Source: a virus. From it: DNA of 42,464 nt. Position 1 is the stretch's first letter. Every line of letters starts with the position of its first letter. The translations under genes were made by a program, and so were the position numbers. The notes under the pieces are model-generated. The model searched no databases. It was not told where the DNA came from and saw only the letters and a program-made list of their open reading frames with translations. This document shows, piece after piece, positions 17,039-25,867 of this stretch. Location of the stretch: positions 1-42,464 of IMG/VR virus record IMGVR_UViG_3300020463_000041. One strand, given 5' to 3'.

Positions 17039-19741
17039 ATGTCAAGAATAAGAGCCGATCAGATATTAAATGGTGCTGGTACTGGTGCTCCTAACTTTTC
17101 ACTAGGACTTCAGGTGGGTGCGGCCACCACTATCCATACGACAGGTATTGACCTTGGAAGTGGTAATATTCAATCACATAATATAAATTCAACCGGTATT
17201 ATTACTGCCACTGGATTAGATGTAAATGGAAATGGTGATATTAGTGGTGAACTATCAGTTTCCGGTAATGTTTCCATAGCAGGAACATTAACATATGAAG
17301 ATGTAACAAGTATAGATTCAGTTGGTGTTATAACTGCAAAATCTGGTATTAATGTTACTGCTGGTGGTATTAACGCGGTTGGTGTTGTTACTGCTACAAC
17401 CTTCACTGGAAACTTAACAGGTAACGTAACAGGAGATCTAACTGGTAATCTTGCTGGTACATCATCGATTGCTGGTATTAGTTCTACTATTTCTGATACT
17501 GCCGTTGATGTCTTTGTGTATGATACTTCTAAGGATTCTGATGGTGGTGCTTGGAGAAAGAGAACTCAGAACACTTCTTGGTATAATGAAACCTTAAATA
17601 CATCGACCAGAGGAAGCAGAAGAGAGTTTCCTGCTGTTGCTGTGATTGTTGCTGAAGCTACTATAGTAACCATTTATGATGGTGATGATCCAGACCTACC
17701 TATGTGGATGGTATTTAATGTTTCTAATACTACTTGGTTTAAGTTACACGGTTCAGGATCTCAATGTAGTTGTGTAACAGCACTTAACGCCACTTTGTGT
17801 GCTGGTGGTAATGGTGCTGGTATAAGATTAGCGGTTGTTGACTTTATTAAAGATAACCAATACCTAACTGAAGCAGGACATACTTATTATCAAACCAGCG
17901 GGATTATTACGAGAAATGATACTACAACTCACACTAGTGATGGTGGGTCTAAAAGTATAGTTAATAACGTTGTAAATGACGTAGTAATGACCGTGCTACC
18001 AAATGCACCGATTGATGATACCACTGGACTTCCAATTCCTACTATTGCCGTTGCGACTGATGGTGGTATCAGTTTCATCCTGGATGATGGAAATGTTGTT
18101 AATAACTATAGAGGCACTAATGATGTAACATCAATTGCTTTCGATAAGGATAATTCTGCTATTTTTGCTTGGGGAACTACGTCTGGTGCTCCGAGACATA
18201 TAACCAGACTTATTACTAGTGTATGGAGGGTAGCATCATCATCTTCTTCTTTGTGGCCCAATAATTATTTTAGTGGTTACAATGAAGGTCTTGGTAATTC
18301 TGCTGCTAATTTTGAAAGTGCTGCTTCTGGTGTAGTAACAGTTGCAAATTCAGGAAGACATTTTGGTATTGAATATGCAACTGGTAATACAAATGATAGA
18401 TTAGGTATTCTTCATCCAAATGATCTTACAAATTATGCAGATAAAAACTTAAGTGCATTTATCTCATCATCATATAATACTGGATATATGCACGGAAACA
18501 TCAAAGGTGCTTTCCTGTCTGATACTGATACTACGAATGTGACTGGTTCTAATCTGATTGATAATGGAGATTTTGGAACTGGTAATTTTACAAACTGGTC
18601 TACTTCTGGAACCACAGCACCATCAATTTCTTCTGGTGGAGCACTGTTAACAACAGGTGCTGCTGATGGTGCTATTTGGCAAAGCACTAGTGGTGAAGCA
18701 ACCAGTGGAAAGTGGGTTATAACCTGGACTATTACATCTAATAGTGGTGGTTTCTTTGGGTTATTTTTAAATAATAATGGTGCAAATGGTAGTGGTGGAG
18801 CCCTAGTTAAGGATAATATTACTGCCAGTGGATCTTATTACTATGAAGGTAGTATAACAGCAGTAGAATTTAGACATAGAGGTTCTAGTTCTGGTATTAT
18901 TGATAATATCACTTTGAGAAGAGTTGAGGATGATCGTTCAGTAAACAACAAAGGACTCCAAGTATTCGGAACAGTTACCAAGAGTGCTGTTGCGACTGGT
19001 GCAGAGTTGGTTGCTTATAGTGGGTTTAGTGCTAGTAACTATTTAAAACAACCTTACAATTCTGATTTAGCACCAGGAACAGGTCAATATAGTGTAACAT
19101 GTTGGTTTAAAACAGCAACAAATGGAAGTGGTGACCAGTATATATTTGATAGAGGTGTTGGAGGAAGTAACAGTAGAAATCTAATGTTAGTCATGCAAAC
19201 TTCAGGTAGAATTCAATTTTATCATACTAATTCCTCAGGATCATCAGGTGCAAGTGACTTACAGACAACTGATATGCCTAGTTTTGCAGATAATAGTTGG
19301 CATCAAGTAGTTGGACTTTATGATGGATCAGCATATAGAGTTTATGTTGATGGAAAAGCATCATCAGTTACAAATACAACTGGAAGAGATGTAGGAAATG
19401 ATGGCACTCCAGCATTGAACATTGGAGCAAGATTTAGTGCCACCCAGACTTTTGATGGAAGTATGGCATTGTTTAGATACTCACGTTCGGCACCATCAGC
19501 AGAACAAATCAAAAAAATGTATGAGGATGAGAAGTGCCTATTCCAAGAGAATGCAAAGGCAACTTTATATGGGTCTTCTGATGCAGTGACTGCATTGGCA
19601 TTTGATGATACTACCAATTTATTACACGTAGGAACATCAGCAGGACGCAGTGAATTCCAAGGACTACGCCGAATAAATAATACGACAACGGCGGTGACCA
19701 CTGCTATATCAGTATCTGATGGACTTGTAACGGAGCAGTAA
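17039..19741 (+). CDS. Large tail-fibre adhesin with CBM-like and LamG domains
   Basis: A 900-residue protein starting MSRIRADQILNGAGTGAPNFS. A partial cassette is at about 70-105 (SGNVSIAGTLTYEDV), then a GNLTGNVTGDLTGN repeat (122-140). Residues about 145-500 are a large unassigned region (FVYDTSKDSDGGAWRKRTQ, TSIAFDKDNSAIFAWG) that could be propeller-like. A carbohydrate-binding-module-like domain spans about 504-630 (NLIDNGDFGTGNFTNW, FRHRGSSSGIIDNI) and a LamG domain about 661-832 (YSVTCWFKT, WHQVVGLYDG, RVYVDGK). Such domains imply glycan binding on the host. The stop overlaps the next ATG by one base. Confidence 0.88.
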   Translation: MSRIRADQILNGAGTGAPNFSLGLQVGAATTIHTTGIDLGSGNIQSHNINSTGIITATGLDVNGNGDISGELSVSGNVSIAGTLTYEDVTSIDSVGVITAKSGINVTAGGINAVGVVTATTFTGNLTGNVTGDLTGNLAGTSSIAGISSTISDTAVDVFVYDTSKDSDGGAWRKRTQNTSWYNETLNTSTRGSRREFPAVAVIVAEATIVTIYDGDDPDLPMWMVFNVSNTTWFKLHGSGSQCSCVTALNATLCAGGNGAGIRLAVVDFIKDNQYLTEAGHTYYQTSGIITRNDTTTHTSDGGSKSIVNNVVNDVVMTVLPNAPIDDTTGLPIPTIAVATDGGISFILDDGNVVNNYRGTNDVTSIAFDKDNSAIFAWGTTSGAPRHITRLITSVWRVASSSSSLWPNNYFSGYNEGLGNSAANFESAASGVVTVANSGRHFGIEYATGNTNDRLGILHPNDLTNYADKNLSAFISSSYNTGYMHGNIKGAFLSDTDTTNVTGSNLIDNGDFGTGNFTNWSTSGTTAPSISSGGALLTTGAADGAIWQSTSGEATSGKWVITWTITSNSGGFFGLFLNNNGANGSGGALVKDNITASGSYYYEGSITAVEFRHRGSSSGIIDNITLRRVEDDRSVNNKGLQVFGTVTKSAVATGAELVAYSGFSASNYLKQPYNSDLAPGTGQYSVTCWFKTATNGSGDQYIFDRGVGGSNSRNLMLVMQTSGRIQFYHTNSSGSSGASDLQTTDMPSFADNSWHQVVGLYDGSAYRVYVDGKASSVTNTTGRDVGNDGTPALNIGARFSATQTFDGSMALFRYSRSAPSAEQIKKMYEDEKCLFQENAKATLYGSSDAVTALAFDDTTNLLHVGTSAGRSEFQGLRRINNTTTAVTTAISVSDGLVTEQ

Positions 19742-20907
19742 TGTCAGTTAGAGTAAATAAATCATCTTTTAATATAAGAGAAAAACTTTCTGAACTAGGA
19801 AGAAAGTTTGGTCTAAAGGGATCTGAACTTGTAGCAGCAGAGACTGCCCAAGAAGCACGAGACCTTGTGAGTGCTGGTCGTAAAAATTTGGTGATTAATG
19901 GTGATATGAGAATATCGCAGAGAGTTGGAACCACTTCAACAAATATTGCTCAGGGTGGTTATTTATTAGATCGTTTCAGAGGGAATTACTGGAACGGTGG
20001 TTCGATGACTTCTCAGCAAGTTACAGATGCTCCACCAGGATTTCATAATTCAATGAAACTCACAGTGACATCCACTGATACTTCAATCGCATCTGGTGAT
20101 TATCGTTATTTTAGACAGATTATTGAAGGAAATAATATTAATCATCTTAATTGGGGATCATCAAATGCAAAAACGGTTACATTATCTTTTTGGGTAAGGT
20201 CTTCTATTATTGGAACTCATGCTGGTTCGGTATGGAATGATGGTTTCAATAGATCTTTTCCATTTGATTATTTAATAAATTTTGCTGATACTTGGGAACA
20301 TAAATCCATCACTGTTCCTGGATGTCCTGATGGAACTTGGGAAACTGGTTTAAGCAGAGGTATTAATGTAGCATTCGTGCAAGTTTGTGGGAGTTCTTAT
20401 ACGGGAACACCCCACCAATGGAATAATGCTGGTGATATGGGACCAACAAATCATGTAAATCTTTTAGCAACTAATGGTGCTACTTGGTATATCACTGGAA
20501 TTCAATTAGAAGTTGGTAAAAACGCCACTGACTTTGAACATCGTCAATATGGTGAAGAATTAGCATTATGCCAGAGATATTACTACCTTCATGTATTTGT
20601 TGAGGGATCTAATCAAAAATCTATTGCTAACGCCGCTGCTTATTCCTCCGGAGCTGCTTTTGGTGTTGTTCATTTTCCCACTACAATGCGAGCAATACCA
20701 ACTTTAGAAGTTGCCAATGTTGCTAATGCTTATCGTATTTTTATAAATGGTTCGAGTCAACTCTTTAACAGTTTTTCTACGCAAGAGGCAAGTGAAAATG
20801 CATTTACACTTGAAAGAGGCAGTCTTAGTTTGACTCAAGGACATGCCGGTTGGTTTAGAATGAACGATGAGCCAGGTGCCCGGATAGCATTTAGCGCGGA
20901 ACTTTAA
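19741..20907 (+). CDS. Fibre protein with NLVINGDMRISQR domain
   Basis: A 388-residue protein. A short basic, alpha-helical N-terminus (INIR-type: SSFNIREKLSELGRKFG, ETAQEARDLVSAGRK) leads into NLVINGDMRISQR at residue 48. From there to residue about 281 it follows a widespread phage fibre domain: WGSSNAKTVTLSFWVRSS, TNGATWYITGIQLEVGK, FEHRQYGEELALCQRYY. The domain resembles carbohydrate-binding jelly rolls; it is a known module, not assigned a substrate. The remaining 105 residues form the tip. Translation is coupled to the upstream adhesin through TAATG. Confidence 0.88.
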   Translation: MSVRVNKSSFNIREKLSELGRKFGLKGSELVAAETAQEARDLVSAGRKNLVINGDMRISQRVGTTSTNIAQGGYLLDRFRGNYWNGGSMTSQQVTDAPPGFHNSMKLTVTSTDTSIASGDYRYFRQIIEGNNINHLNWGSSNAKTVTLSFWVRSSIIGTHAGSVWNDGFNRSFPFDYLINFADTWEHKSITVPGCPDGTWETGLSRGINVAFVQVCGSSYTGTPHQWNNAGDMGPTNHVNLLATNGATWYITGIQLEVGKNATDFEHRQYGEELALCQRYYYLHVFVEGSNQKSIANAAAYSSGAAFGVVHFPTTMRAIPTLEVANVANAYRIFINGSSQLFNSFSTQEASENAFTLERGSLSLTQGHAGWFRMNDEPGARIAFSAEL

Positions 20908-20929
20908 TTACAGATTTAGGAGATTAATT

Positions 20930-21106
20930 ATGTCTATTAATTACAAACTACATAAAAACTTTTTTGGTGAATTAGTTGCAATTATTCGTACTGACGATAC
21001 CAACATTGTTTATAATATTCCTTTTTGTGAAGGAAATAGTGATTACGATGAATACCTTAAATGGGTCGCTGAAGGTAACACACCTCTTCCTCCCGATGAT
21101 GACTAA
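20930..21106 (+). CDS. Small fibre-assembly-like protein (58 aa)
   Basis: A 58-residue protein starting MSINYKLHKNFFGELVAIIR and ending YLKWVAEGNTPLPPDDD. The ending matches the YLxWxAEGNTPxPxD tail of small proteins found next to phage fibre genes, where they are thought to aid fibre assembly. ATG 20930 has a clear AGGAG at 20918-20922. It sits between two fibre genes, supporting that role. Confidence 0.82.
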   Translation: MSINYKLHKNFFGELVAIIRTDDTNIVYNIPFCEGNSDYDEYLKWVAEGNTPLPPDDD

Positions 21107-21122
21107 TAAATAACTAAAAAAG
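21104..21122 (+). promoter_or_regulatory. Late-type promoter (AATAAATA)
   Basis: TAATAAATAACTAAAAAAG follows the upstream TAA stop; TAAATA at 21107-21112; 9 bp before ATG 21132. Confidence 0.72.
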
Positions 21123-21131
21123 TATAAATCC

Positions 21132-22868
21132 ATGGGATTGAGTTTAAGAGGTACCACCTCAGGCGCTATTGATATCAATCCACCAGCAGTGGCTGGTGAT
21201 AATGCCATTACTCTTCCTGCAAGTAATGGTAGTGCTAATCAGTTTTTTAAAAATAGTGGGACGGCGGGTATTGTAACCTACTCCTCCATGGTGGAGACTT
21301 CTGGTGGATTGGTTGGTATCGGGACCGAAAATCCACTAAATGGTTTAGATGTTAATCAGAGTGAGGGAAGATTAAGAGTTAATAGATTTAGTCATCTGCT
21401 CATGCAGAATAAAAATGACTCAACAACTGATTATTGGGGAATTTCTGCAAGAAATGGTGGAGAACTTGATATTGGATATGGAACTCCTGACGGTAATAGT
21501 CTTATAGGTGGAGATAAAGTTACTATAACTTCTGCTGGTAAGATTGGTATCGGAGTTGCTTCTCCAGATGAAATGCTGGAGATCACCTCTAGTGGTACTG
21601 GTTCTCAAATGCAGTTCAGAGATACCTCAACTGGAAGTGCTGCTGGTGATGGATTTAGAGTTGGATATAATGGTTCTGGTGGACAATTATGGAACTTTGA
21701 AAATACTTTTATTAGATTTGCTACAAATAACGCAGAAAGACTTCGTATAACTTCTGCTGGTTTGGTTGGTATCGGACTCACTAATCCAGATAGAGTACTT
21801 CACTTAGCTCAGGCAAATAGTACAGCATATAGTGGAACTGACGCTTTTGATAAGGATTATCATGTATTAAAACTCAATAACACCACAGATGATGGAACGG
21901 TGGGAATGCAATTCCTTATTGGTTCTGATGGTGAAGCAGCAATTACTGCCAGTGAAGTGGCAGGTAGTGCGACTGATTTAATCTTTTCAACGAGAAGTGG
22001 TGGTAATAAAACTGAAAAACTTCGTATAAAATCAGCTGGTAATATTGGTATAGGAACCAATAATCCAAGTGAATTATTACATATGTTTAGTAGTAGTAAT
22101 CTTACTTTAAAAATTCAAACAACAGGTGTATCCTCACCCTCTACTATTGAATTCAAGGGTCCTTCTAATGGTAGGATTGATTTTACTCCTGATGATAGTG
22201 GATCTGCTTCTGGTCGAATAGTCTATGTTCATAGTGATGACAGTATGCAATTCAGTACAAAGGCATCTGGGGGTAATATAACAGAAAGACTTCGTATCTC
22301 CTCAGCAGGTGCATTTGGTTTAGCTGGTGCAAACTATGGAAATGCGGGTCAGGTCATAAAATCAAATGGGAGTAGTGCTGCTCCTACATGGCAAAATCTA
22401 TATTCATATTTCTTTTATGGACAACAAGATACACAAACTAACATCGCTACTGCAACATACATAAATCTCAAAAACTTAGGAACTAGAAGCGTGGCTTTGG
22501 GTGATGCAAGTATAGCATCATGGGATGAATCTAATGGGGAACTCACGATTGGATCGAGTGGAGCAGGATACTGGTTTCTATCCTGCGCTGCTGGTATTGA
22601 TGATATTCAGTCAGCTGATTTTATTCAAGTTGTTATCAGTAAAAATGGAACTGTTAATAGTTTAGGCACTAATGTAAGCACTTATGGTAGATCTTGGAAT
22701 GGTGTTACTGCCAACCAAGTTGTTGTTGATAACACCAGTTGTATCACAGAGTTAGCTGCTAACGATGTAGTTCGCTTTTATGTTTATCATAACGAAGGCA
22801 CTACTGAACCAACTGAACCAAATAGATGTTTTGCAATGGGATATCGGATTGGAGGAACCTCAGGATAA
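21132..22868 (+). CDS. Tail-fibre-like protein
   Basis: A 578-residue protein starting MGLSLRGTTSGAIDINPPAVAGDN. It lacks the TLTYEDV part of the cassette but has many ERLRITSAGLVGIG-type repeats. Residues about 215-300 form a module (HLAQANSTAYSGTD, YHVLKLNN, GSDGEAAITASE) shared with the 24782-25846 protein. The last 140 residues are a distinct domain (NIATATYINLKNLG, WFLSCAAGID, RFYVYHNEG, CFAMGYRIGG), possibly C1q/TNF-like. The adhesin role is inferred from array context. Confidence 0.88.
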   Translation: MGLSLRGTTSGAIDINPPAVAGDNAITLPASNGSANQFFKNSGTAGIVTYSSMVETSGGLVGIGTENPLNGLDVNQSEGRLRVNRFSHLLMQNKNDSTTDYWGISARNGGELDIGYGTPDGNSLIGGDKVTITSAGKIGIGVASPDEMLEITSSGTGSQMQFRDTSTGSAAGDGFRVGYNGSGGQLWNFENTFIRFATNNAERLRITSAGLVGIGLTNPDRVLHLAQANSTAYSGTDAFDKDYHVLKLNNTTDDGTVGMQFLIGSDGEAAITASEVAGSATDLIFSTRSGGNKTEKLRIKSAGNIGIGTNNPSELLHMFSSSNLTLKIQTTGVSSPSTIEFKGPSNGRIDFTPDDSGSASGRIVYVHSDDSMQFSTKASGGNITERLRISSAGAFGLAGANYGNAGQVIKSNGSSAAPTWQNLYSYFFYGQQDTQTNIATATYINLKNLGTRSVALGDASIASWDESNGELTIGSSGAGYWFLSCAAGIDDIQSADFIQVVISKNGTVNSLGTNVSTYGRSWNGVTANQVVVDNTSCITELAANDVVRFYVYHNEGTTEPTEPNRCFAMGYRIGGTSG

Positions 22869-22876
22869 CTTGTATC

Positions 22877-22894
22877 TAATAAATAATTAAAAAC
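22877..22894 (+). promoter_or_regulatory. Late-type promoter (AATAAATA)
   Basis: CTAATAAATAATTAAAAA; TAAATA at 22880-22885, in a 31-bp gap, 14 bp before ATG 22900. Confidence 0.7.
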
Positions 22895-22899
22895 ATCAG

Positions 22900-24459
22900 A
22901 TGTCAAATATTCTTGCTAACAATATAAACCCAAGAAGTGGCAATAAGATTACCATTGGTAATGTTAATACCACTGTGGCGATTGCAGGAACTGCGACATA
23001 TGAAGACGTAACGAACATTGATTCAGTTGGTCTTATAACTGCTCGAAGCGGTCTCAGTATAACCAGTGGAGACTTAACACTTCCAGATGCAATAGTACAT
23101 AGTGGAGATACAAATACAAAGATTAGATTCCCTGCTGCTGATACGATTACTGCAGAAACTGGTGGATCAGAAAGAGTTCGGGTAAAGTCTAATGGTAATG
23201 TTGGTATCGGAACTGATAATCCTACTTCAAAGTTATATGTTCAAGGTACGATCTACGCAACAACTAATGTCGATGTACCAAGTGGAGATATCTTCTGTGG
23301 TGGAAATGCAGCAAGTGGATCGGAATCGGGTATACGGATGCGATCTGCTGGTTTTATCAGTGCCAGTAGAAATAGTGGTTTCATATGGAAAGGATATACT
23401 ACAGGAACTAGTGATGCAACTTCAATAATCAATTCTAATGGTCAAGCACAGTTTACACAGTTATTGGTAGGAACTAATAACTCTAGATACATTTACCTTG
23501 GAACGGCACCAGTACAGGTCTACGGCACTGGTGATAGAATGATGAGCTTGTTGTATACGCAAGCAAATAGTTCGGGTCCTATGTTGAACTTTACCAAGGG
23601 TAGGTCAACAAACGACAATGCTGGAACTATTGTAAATTCTGGTGATCTTTTGGGAGCAATAAACTTCATCGGAGATGATGGAAATGATTTCCACCAAGCA
23701 GGAGGAGAAATTAGATGTAAGGTTGATGGTACTCCTGGTTCAAATGATATGCCGGGTAGACTCGAATTTCTCACAACATCTGATGGTGCTCAGTTCCCAA
23801 CTGAAAGACTTCGTATAACTAGTGGTGGTGATGTTAGGTTAGCATGGAATACTGGTACGTTTCTGGGTGAATATTATGATGCTGACTATTACATGGGTCT
23901 CTCTTTTGGGGCAAGTAGTAGAGAACTGTATATTGATAATAGATCAAATGATACTAGAGCAGATATAGTTTTTAGAACAATAGTAGGACAATCAACACCA
24001 ACAGAAAAACTTCGTATAACTTCTGATGGGTATGTGACAACACCTCAGCAACCATCTTTTTCATGTTACAAAAATGGTCACTTTAACTTTACCTCTAATA
24101 CAAATACTACTATTAAACCTTGGACTGAGCAACATGACACTCATTCCGACTTTAATGCAACCACGGGCGTATTTACTGCTCCCGTAGCAGGAAAGTATTA
24201 CTTCTACATAAGTGTTATGCAGCAGCGGCAAGGTAATGGTGACTTCCAATTGAAAATTTATAAAAATGGAGCTTTGTATGTAAATAGTAATGATATGAGC
24301 GATGCCGCTACTACAACTTTCCAACAAACAACAATTAATGCTGTTATGAGTTTAGCAGCAAATGATACTGCTTCTTTTGTAACGCGCAATTCAACTGATA
24401 CATCATCATTCCTTTACAGTGGTCAATATACACATTGTGGTGGATATTTAATCGGATAA
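22900..24459 (+). CDS. Tail-fibre-like protein with C1q-like knob
   Basis: A 519-residue protein starting MSNILANNINPRSGNKITIG. The cassette lies at about residues 25-110 (AGTATYEDVTNIDSVGLI, SGDTNTKIRFPAAD, ERVRVKSNGNVGIG). ERLRITSGGDV and KLRITSDGYV units follow. Residues about 417-519 carry a C1q/TNF-like signature: FNATTGVFTAPVAGKYYFYI, FQLKIYKNG, VMSLAANDTASF, GGYLIG at the C-terminus. C1q-type knobs are trimeric, which fits a trimeric fibre tip. Confidence 0.88.
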   Translation: MSNILANNINPRSGNKITIGNVNTTVAIAGTATYEDVTNIDSVGLITARSGLSITSGDLTLPDAIVHSGDTNTKIRFPAADTITAETGGSERVRVKSNGNVGIGTDNPTSKLYVQGTIYATTNVDVPSGDIFCGGNAASGSESGIRMRSAGFISASRNSGFIWKGYTTGTSDATSIINSNGQAQFTQLLVGTNNSRYIYLGTAPVQVYGTGDRMMSLLYTQANSSGPMLNFTKGRSTNDNAGTIVNSGDLLGAINFIGDDGNDFHQAGGEIRCKVDGTPGSNDMPGRLEFLTTSDGAQFPTERLRITSGGDVRLAWNTGTFLGEYYDADYYMGLSFGASSRELYIDNRSNDTRADIVFRTIVGQSTPTEKLRITSDGYVTTPQQPSFSCYKNGHFNFTSNTNTTIKPWTEQHDTHSDFNATTGVFTAPVAGKYYFYISVMQQRQGNGDFQLKIYKNGALYVNSNDMSDAATTTFQQTTINAVMSLAANDTASFVTRNSTDTSSFLYSGQYTHCGGYLIG

Positions 24460-24464
24460 TTTAT

Positions 24465-24479
24465 AATAAATACTCAAAA
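24465..24479 (+). promoter_or_regulatory. Late-type promoter (AATAAATA)
   Basis: ATAATAAATACTCAA; TAAATA at 24467-24472, 25 bp before ATG 24497. The downstream ACTAAAAA part of the array consensus is lost. Confidence 0.6.
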
Positions 24480-24496
24480 TTACTATATTTAATCAA

Positions 24497-24757
24497 ATGG
24501 CAGATTATACAGTTACATTAACGGATACTGAGAACACAGCAATGGAATATATTGCTGCTGATGTTGATTATTGGATTACCAACGCAGCAACAAATCGTGC
24601 TCGGATTTCTATCGAAGAAATTATAAACTTAAACACCGCACATTGTAATGAGAACTCTATTGCGATTGCAGTTGGTAGAGATGCACAGGTGGCACAAGCA
24701 TTAGAACTTGGTGTCATCGATAAGGCAGCAGACAGAGTAGAACCAGAAAGACCATAG
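24497..24757 (+). CDS. Small conserved phage protein in fibre region
   Basis: An 86-residue, probably helical protein starting MADYTVTLTDTENTAMEYIAADVDYWITNAATNRARISIEE. I recognise the pattern TDTE-x-AMEYIA with a W-x-x-NAxxNRARI segment from small proteins near marine phage fibre genes; the function is not known to me. It has no membrane segment and no cysteine pairs. It is flanked by late promoters on both sides, so it is expressed as its own short unit. Confidence 0.82.
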   Translation: MADYTVTLTDTENTAMEYIAADVDYWITNAATNRARISIEEIINLNTAHCNENSIAIAVGRDAQVAQALELGVIDKAADRVEPERP

Positions 24758-24773
24758 ATAAATAACTAAAAAA
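24757..24773 (+). promoter_or_regulatory. Late-type promoter (TAAATA)
   Basis: GATAAATAACTAAAAAA begins at the last base of the upstream stop; TAAATA at 24759-24764; 8 bp before ATG 24782. Confidence 0.73.
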
Positions 24774-24781
24774 GTATCAAT

Positions 24782-25846
24782 ATGTCTAAGGTAAGAGCTG
24801 AGGAATATACTGATAAGAGTGGAACCGGAGCTCCTAACTTTTCCAAGGGCATTGTCGTCTCTGTTGGATCTTCGGTGGGTATTGGTTCCACTTTTCCAGA
24901 TAGAACATTACATGTAGCTCAGGCAAATAGTACTGCATATAGTTCAACTGACTTTGATCAAAAATATCATGTGCTTAAACTTCAAAACTTTACTGATGAC
25001 AAGTCAGTAGGTCTTCAGTTTAAGATTGGAACTAATGGTGAAGCTGCTATCACCGCACAAGAGTCGAGTAATGGTGAAACTCAACTCATGTTCGGAACCA
25101 GAGGGAGTGGTAATCGAGCTGAGAGAGTTCGTATTACTTCTGATGGCCGCCTTGGAATTGGAACTGACAATCCCGTAAATCTTACAGTTCATGATGTAGG
25201 TGTGACTACATTTAGAATATCAACCGCGGGTGTTCTAGCATATGACCATACATTCAATGGAACGACTTACACGATAGCGAATAATAATGGTGGAGCTGGA
25301 ATTCCAATTATCTTTGGATCAAAAACTTCTGGTGGAGAATCTGCAAGATTCAATGCATCTGGTAATCTAGCATTCCCAAATGGTCAAGGTGTTGATTTCA
25401 GTGCTACAGCAGGAGCTAATGCAACATCTAGTCTCCTAGATGACTATGAAGAAGGCACATGGACTCCTGTATTTTCGGGTGCAACATCAGCTGGAACATA
25501 CACTTATGGATCACAGGTCGGTAGATATACCAAAGTCGGTAATATGGTTCACGCACACTTTAAACTTGAGAATATCGCTACAGGATCAGCTGGAACTGGA
25601 AATATAGAAATTAGTGGTTTACCCTATGTTTCTGATTTGGAACAAGTATCTGGTAATATGGTGCTTGATAATTTTAATCTTCCAACAGGAACTAGTAATT
25701 TGACATTTAGAATTGCTAATGATCAATCAAAATTCACCATTGTCATGACGATTGACAATTTACCCGATCAGACTCTTGCAGTTACAGACAAGGTTGATAA
25801 TTCTGCTGATATTCAGGGTACCATCTCTTACCTCACTGACTCTTAA
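24782..25846 (+). CDS. Tail-fibre-like protein with DYEEGTWTP knob
   Basis: A 354-residue protein starting MSKVRAEEYTDKSGTGAPNFSKG. Residues about 40-120 hold the HVAQANSTAYSSTD / YHVLKLQN / GTNGEAAITAQE module shared with the 21132-22868 product, ending in RVRITSDGRLGIG. At about residue 218 LDDYEEGTWTPVFSG opens the C-terminal domain (GRYTKVGNMVHAHFKL, GNIEISGLP), a common marine phage fibre end that binds an unknown receptor. It lacks the TLTYEDV cassette. Confidence 0.88.
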   Translation: MSKVRAEEYTDKSGTGAPNFSKGIVVSVGSSVGIGSTFPDRTLHVAQANSTAYSSTDFDQKYHVLKLQNFTDDKSVGLQFKIGTNGEAAITAQESSNGETQLMFGTRGSGNRAERVRITSDGRLGIGTDNPVNLTVHDVGVTTFRISTAGVLAYDHTFNGTTYTIANNNGGAGIPIIFGSKTSGGESARFNASGNLAFPNGQGVDFSATAGANATSSLLDDYEEGTWTPVFSGATSAGTYTYGSQVGRYTKVGNMVHAHFKLENIATGSAGTGNIEISGLPYVSDLEQVSGNMVLDNFNLPTGTSNLTFRIANDQSKFTIVMTIDNLPDQTLAVTDKVDNSADIQGTISYLTDS

Positions 25847-25862
25847 ATAAATAACTAAAAAC
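25846..25862 (+). promoter_or_regulatory. Late-type promoter (AATAAATA)
   Basis: AATAAATAACTAAAAAC, starting at the upstream stop; TAAATA at 25848-25853; 6 bp before ATG 25868. Confidence 0.72.
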
Positions 25863-25867
25863 ATCAG

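Noticed and set aside
19754-19764. TAAATAAAT within the start of the 19741 gene as a late promoter
   Set aside because: It is inside coding sequence right after the ATG and has no downstream start it could serve.
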